64,000 nt of DNA from Sipunculus nudus. Lineage: Eukaryota > Annelida > Sipuncula > Golfingiida > Sipunculidae. Below, piece after piece: positions 62,672-64,000 of the stretch (positions are counted from its first letter, which is position 1; each line of letters opens with the position of its first letter). A program made the translations under genes and the position numbers. A model generated the notes under the pieces. That model made no database searches. It was not told where the DNA came from and saw nothing but the letters and a program-made list of their open reading frames with translations. Location of the stretch: the NCBI GenBank assembly GCA_026874595.1, contig JAPPUL010000076.1, forward strand, positions 1,050,164 to 1,114,163, in the 5' to 3' direction.

Positions 62672-63441
62672 TACTCCTTAGTTTGAGGTTTAGCCGTTGT
62701 GGCTGGCTCCGACTTTGTCCGGGCGGCACTCACCGCTGAACCGGCAGCCGTTTGATTGAAAGCTTTCAGGAAGGTCGGGAAATCCAGAGGGATCATCTCC
62801 GGAAGTCGGCCGGTACGGTCTCCGGCGTCGTAATTGGGGCTTGGTTTGGTGCGCATCACCCGCTGATACATGGGCTTGCCGTCGTCACCGGTTTTCATAT
62901 CCAGATCACAGAACAGGATCAGGTCCACCAGACCGGTCACCAGCTTGCGGGCCTTGTCCGGCAGGGTCGGCACGATGCGTGTGTGCTTCCCGGTGCGTGT
63001 TTCGATGTCACGCTCGTGGGAATGGGAAATGAGGATCAAGCCGTAAGGCAAAAACGCCAGTTTGTTGAGAACGCGCTGGAACTCATTGTTGATGAGGGCA
63101 TAGCCTTTGCCGTAGCCAAGATCGGACTCATGCTCGATCTTGAACTTCTTACAGACATAATCCGCACACATGCGGTAGGCGTTATCCACCGTGTCGATGA
63201 CGATGGTCTTGAAGTCGTGTTTGCCTTCGGCAATCTCGGCACACGCCTGCAGAAGATCGTCCCAGCAGGTAATGGGCGCTTCGAACACTTCGAGGGCATT
63301 CAGGCCCGGTTCCGTGGCGAGAAACAGGGCGTTTTCCGCATGGGAGCACCAAGTGCTCTTGCCAATTTTGCTTGGACCGTAAACCAGTGCGGTCAGGTCG
63401 TTCAGGCTTGCTTTCGGTTTGGTTTTGCTTTTCGGAAGCAT
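62671..63441 (-). CDS. Phage RecA-like ATPase (Sak4-type recombinase)
   Basis: 256 aa. ALVYGPSKIGKSTWCSHAENALFLATEPGLNAL holds the Walker A motif, TIVIDTVDN the Walker B, and LPYGLILISHSHERDIETRTGKHTRIVPTLPDKARKLV the sensor region. Sak4-like proteins anneal or exchange single strands with an SSB partner, here the next gene. The C-terminal ~30 residues are a disordered Ala/Thr-rich tail. Confidence 0.82.
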   Translation of the reverse strand: MLPKSKTKPKASLNDLTALVYGPSKIGKSTWCSHAENALFLATEPGLNALEVFEAPITCWDDLLQACAEIAEGKHDFKTIVIDTVDNAYRMCADYVCKKFKIEHESDLGYGKGYALINNEFQRVLNKLAFLPYGLILISHSHERDIETRTGKHTRIVPTLPDKARKLVTGLVDLILFCDLDMKTGDDGKPMYQRVMRTKPSPNYDAGDRTGRLPEMIPLDFPTFLKAFNQTAAGSAVSAARTKSEPATTAKPQTKE

Positions 63442-63466
63442 GATTTATCTCCTTGTATGGTTTGGG

Positions 63467-64000
63467 TTAAAAAACAGGGGCAGCGTCTTCACTTGCTCCA
63501 TCCCGCAGCTCTTCGTGCGGGAGCACCCGTTGGTAATGGTTTTCAATGACGTTGGGGTTCTCACCGCTTCGGCACAGCGGGAAGTAGGGACAGGCGCGTC
63601 CATACTGAAAACAGAAGGCCGTATTGCGGTAGAAGGTGTTGCGGCGGCGGGCATCCAGCATGGCTTTGGATAGTTCCCAAAGCTCACTGCGAAGCTCGTC
63701 GAATTGATCGCGGGAGATGTAGAGCACCTCCCGGTGAAACATGCCGGGCTCGAGGTATTTGTCTTTGAGGCGATGCTGAAAGGCATCATCCGGCTCGGGC
63801 ATCTTGCGCTTGGCGCTGCTCTTGCCGGTTTTGGATTTGGCGATCAGCTCGGCACGGCGGGTTTCAAACTCAGCTTCCGTTTCGCCTTTGCTCTGGCGCA
63901 GTTTGGCTTTGACCAGAACGTTGTAGATGATGCCGGAGATACGGATGCCGAGAGTCTGCTCCAGATACCACGCATAAATGATGATCTGGAAATCTGTCCA
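63467..64000 (-). CDS. PD-(D/E)XK nuclease, Cas4/AddB-like, C-terminal part (cut by window edge)
   Basis: The frame is open to the right edge (about 177 residues visible). It includes DFQIIIYAWYLEQTLGIRI, the Q-x-x-x-Y helix after the catalytic core, and a C-terminal cysteine cluster (CFQYGRACPYFPLC) typical of the iron-sulphur-bound RecB-like nucleases. The catalytic DEK residues lie outside the window. Probably supplies single strands to the recombinase genes downstream. Confidence 0.75.
   Translation of the reverse strand, partial: WTDFQIIIYAWYLEQTLGIRISGIIYNVLVKAKLRQSKGETEAEFETRRAELIAKSKTGKSSAKRKMPEPDDAFQHRLKDKYLEPGMFHREVLYISRDQFDELRSELWELSKAMLDARRRNTFYRNTAFCFQYGRACPYFPLCRSGENPNVIENHYQRVLPHEELRDGASEDAAPVF

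Overview
The window is almost entirely one temperate or plasmid-like contractile-tailed phage (myophage), read leftward (minus strand) from the right edge. A restriction-modification (RM) operon lies at its left end. A rubrerythrin / PerR-like regulator / KatG cargo suggests a host that meets oxygen only occasionally. Together with the style of the proteins this suggests a strict or facultative anaerobe such as a Desulfobacterota member. That host call is inference; no host marker gene is present.

Layout from right to left. 64.0-56.2 kb is replication and recombination: a Cas4-like nuclease (cut by the edge), a RecA-like ATPase, an SSB-like DUF669 protein, an XPF/ERCC4 nuclease, a RecD2-like helicase and a primase-helicase. 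55.76-56.08 kb is an iteron-like array of 14 GTAGAAAG boxes. 55.7-54.0 kb holds an unknown protein, a Mor-like activator and a small terminase candidate. 53.8-52.3 kb is a plus-strand tyrosine-recombinase operon lying between the small and large terminase genes. 52.2-50.1 kb carries a lipoprotein, a small protein and the large terminase. 50.0-46.2 kb is an independently promoted and terminated oxidative-stress cargo (rubrerythrin, perR-like, katG) with a 192-bp tandem triplication between katG and perR. 46-33.6 kb is the head module: portal, giant MuF-kinase fusion, methyltransferase-protease-scaffold fusion, decoration, capsid and connectors. 33.5-8.2 kb is the tail: sheath, tube, frameshifting chaperone, tape measure, LysM and hub proteins, lysin, spike, PAAR tip, gp25, J, I and fibre proteins. 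It is interrupted by a plus-strand DUF2971 gene at 24.4-25.2 kb. 8.0-5.4 kb is an amidoligase / class II glutamine amidotransferase / gamma-glutamylcyclotransferase cluster. 5.3-0 kb is a type I-like RM operon with one intact and one degenerate methylase and split specificity subunits.

The late genes are organised by a strict 31-bp element, CCGAC(A/G)n - 10 bp - CTTCCGGTA(A/T)GTAA. It occurs seven times with invariant spacing, each time just upstream of a late gene block. I read it as the phage late promoter, and the Mor-like protein is the obvious candidate activator.

Three long genes (the HsdS-like gene, the tail-fibre protein and the tape measure) are each broken by one base at a G/C homopolymer. 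That pattern suggests sequencing error as much as real pseudogenes. By contrast, the tail chaperone just upstream of the tape measure carries a correctly phased T_TTT_TTA heptamer leading into a 54-codon extension, which looks like a genuine programmed -1 frameshift.
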